From assembly GCA_963662155.1 (NCBI GenBank), contig OY759268.1:3331501-3395500 (forward strand): 64,000 nucleotides of DNA, read 5' to 3'. The DNA is from Lamellibrachia columna. Taxonomy: Eukaryota > Annelida > Polychaeta > Sabellida > Siboglinidae. The notes below the pieces were generated by a model. That model saw only the letters and a program-made list of their open reading frames with translations. It searched no databases and had not been told where the DNA came from. Shown here piece after piece: positions 63,320 through 64,000 of the stretch; position 1 is the first letter of the stretch; each line of letters begins with the position of its first letter. Both the position numbers and the translations under genes were made by a program.

Positions 63320-64000
63320 AAGAAATATCAAACATTGTATTTAGCCTTGAAAGCATAAACTAACTCACTGTGATCATGTGTGATTTACATTTGTAAAGAA
63401 ATAACAAAAATAAAAGCATGTGTAATGGTGTACTGTGTTAGCAAAAACTTGGGGACCCCATTGGAAATAAGTGTACTTTTGTGTGCTTTTACGTGTTATC
63501 CTTTCATATTGGGCGGTGCTGAGCTGACCCACCTCGCTTGTCATATATATCAGGGGAACACTGACCAGGAACACTGACCGGCCTCTGTAATCAGATCACT
63601 TATCTTGGTCACATGGGTGACCTATTTAGAGGATTCTACTCTGTATGTATTACAAAAATAACACAATGAGGACAAGTAGTTTTTATTTTAATTTATATGT
63701 CTGGTAGTTATTAAATCTGGTAGTTCTATTAAATCTGAGCTACATGATCAATGTGAGCTACAGAAAGGTCCACTCTGTTGACCACTACAGAACTGTCAAG
63801 TTTACTGGACAACCAGGTCAGTATAACTGAGATAGCACTTGAAAGAACAGACTAGTGAGTTGACAGTATCACCAATTTGATAACATTACCAAGTCACACA
63901 GTCCTACTTGAAGAATTCCCATTTTCTGGTGCTACACCTGACAGTGCAGTCGGAAGACATAAACATTCCTTGCCGGCGCTCTGCTGCTACTTCACCAGCC
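63320..64000. other. Right edge, nothing recognised
   Basis: No exon, array or element boundary that I can support. Confidence 0.45.

Overview
The window is animal nuclear DNA: short exons (53-392 nt) with GT/AG introns, non-LTR retrotransposons, cut-and-paste DNA transposons and SINEs, and a tandem-repeat array in most introns. The gene content (strawberry notch, a Fat-like or N-cadherin-like cadherin, a SPRTN-like tail) is metazoan. Minisatellites that span splice junctions, which I recall from amphioxus without being able to check, make a cephalochordate plausible, but the species cannot be fixed from the sequence.

From 0.8 to 33.5 kb, on the minus strand, lies a strawberry notch (SBNO) helicase-like gene. 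I rebuilt 21 distinct exons from splice sites, reading phase and family similarity. Phases agree at all 16 junctions where the family sequence is continuous. They break at the four places where expected family sequence is absent, including the Walker A/motif I exon, so the gene is incomplete here. One exon also has TAG where the family has Trp. A segment of 4.4-5.7 kb is tandemly duplicated (5.4-15.5 kb) and doubles two exons. About 28 copies of a 69-bp repeat multiply one intron-exon junction (22.2-24.2 kb). A UBZ4/PIP-box exon resembling the SPRTN tail sits at 19-516.

From 33.5 to 47 kb there are mobile elements: a tRNA-derived SINE, an RTE-like fragment, a second LINE type, and a three-level nest. 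In the nest a piggyBac-like relic (about 39.07-45.85 kb) holds a CR1/jockey-like LINE (39.48-44.87 kb), which is split by a 3,678-bp Mutator-like element (39,645-43,322). That element has 8-bp target duplications, terminal inverted repeats built from a tandem repeat, and a PHD-FLYWCH-MULE transposase.

From 47.8 to 61.8 kb, minus strand, are pieces of a large cadherin gene: cadherin repeats, laminin G, three EGF-like exons. Splice phases are kept but several exons carry stops or frameshifts. A hAT-like element (52,117-55,354) holds a 258-bp CA tract, a miniature element with FLYWCH remains, and another LINE. A VNTR-bearing SINE-like family occurs at three loci (2.8-4.5, 28.5-28.9, 59.8-60.5 kb). 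Lesions in both host genes mean either decay of the segment or consensus errors; the sequence alone cannot separate these.
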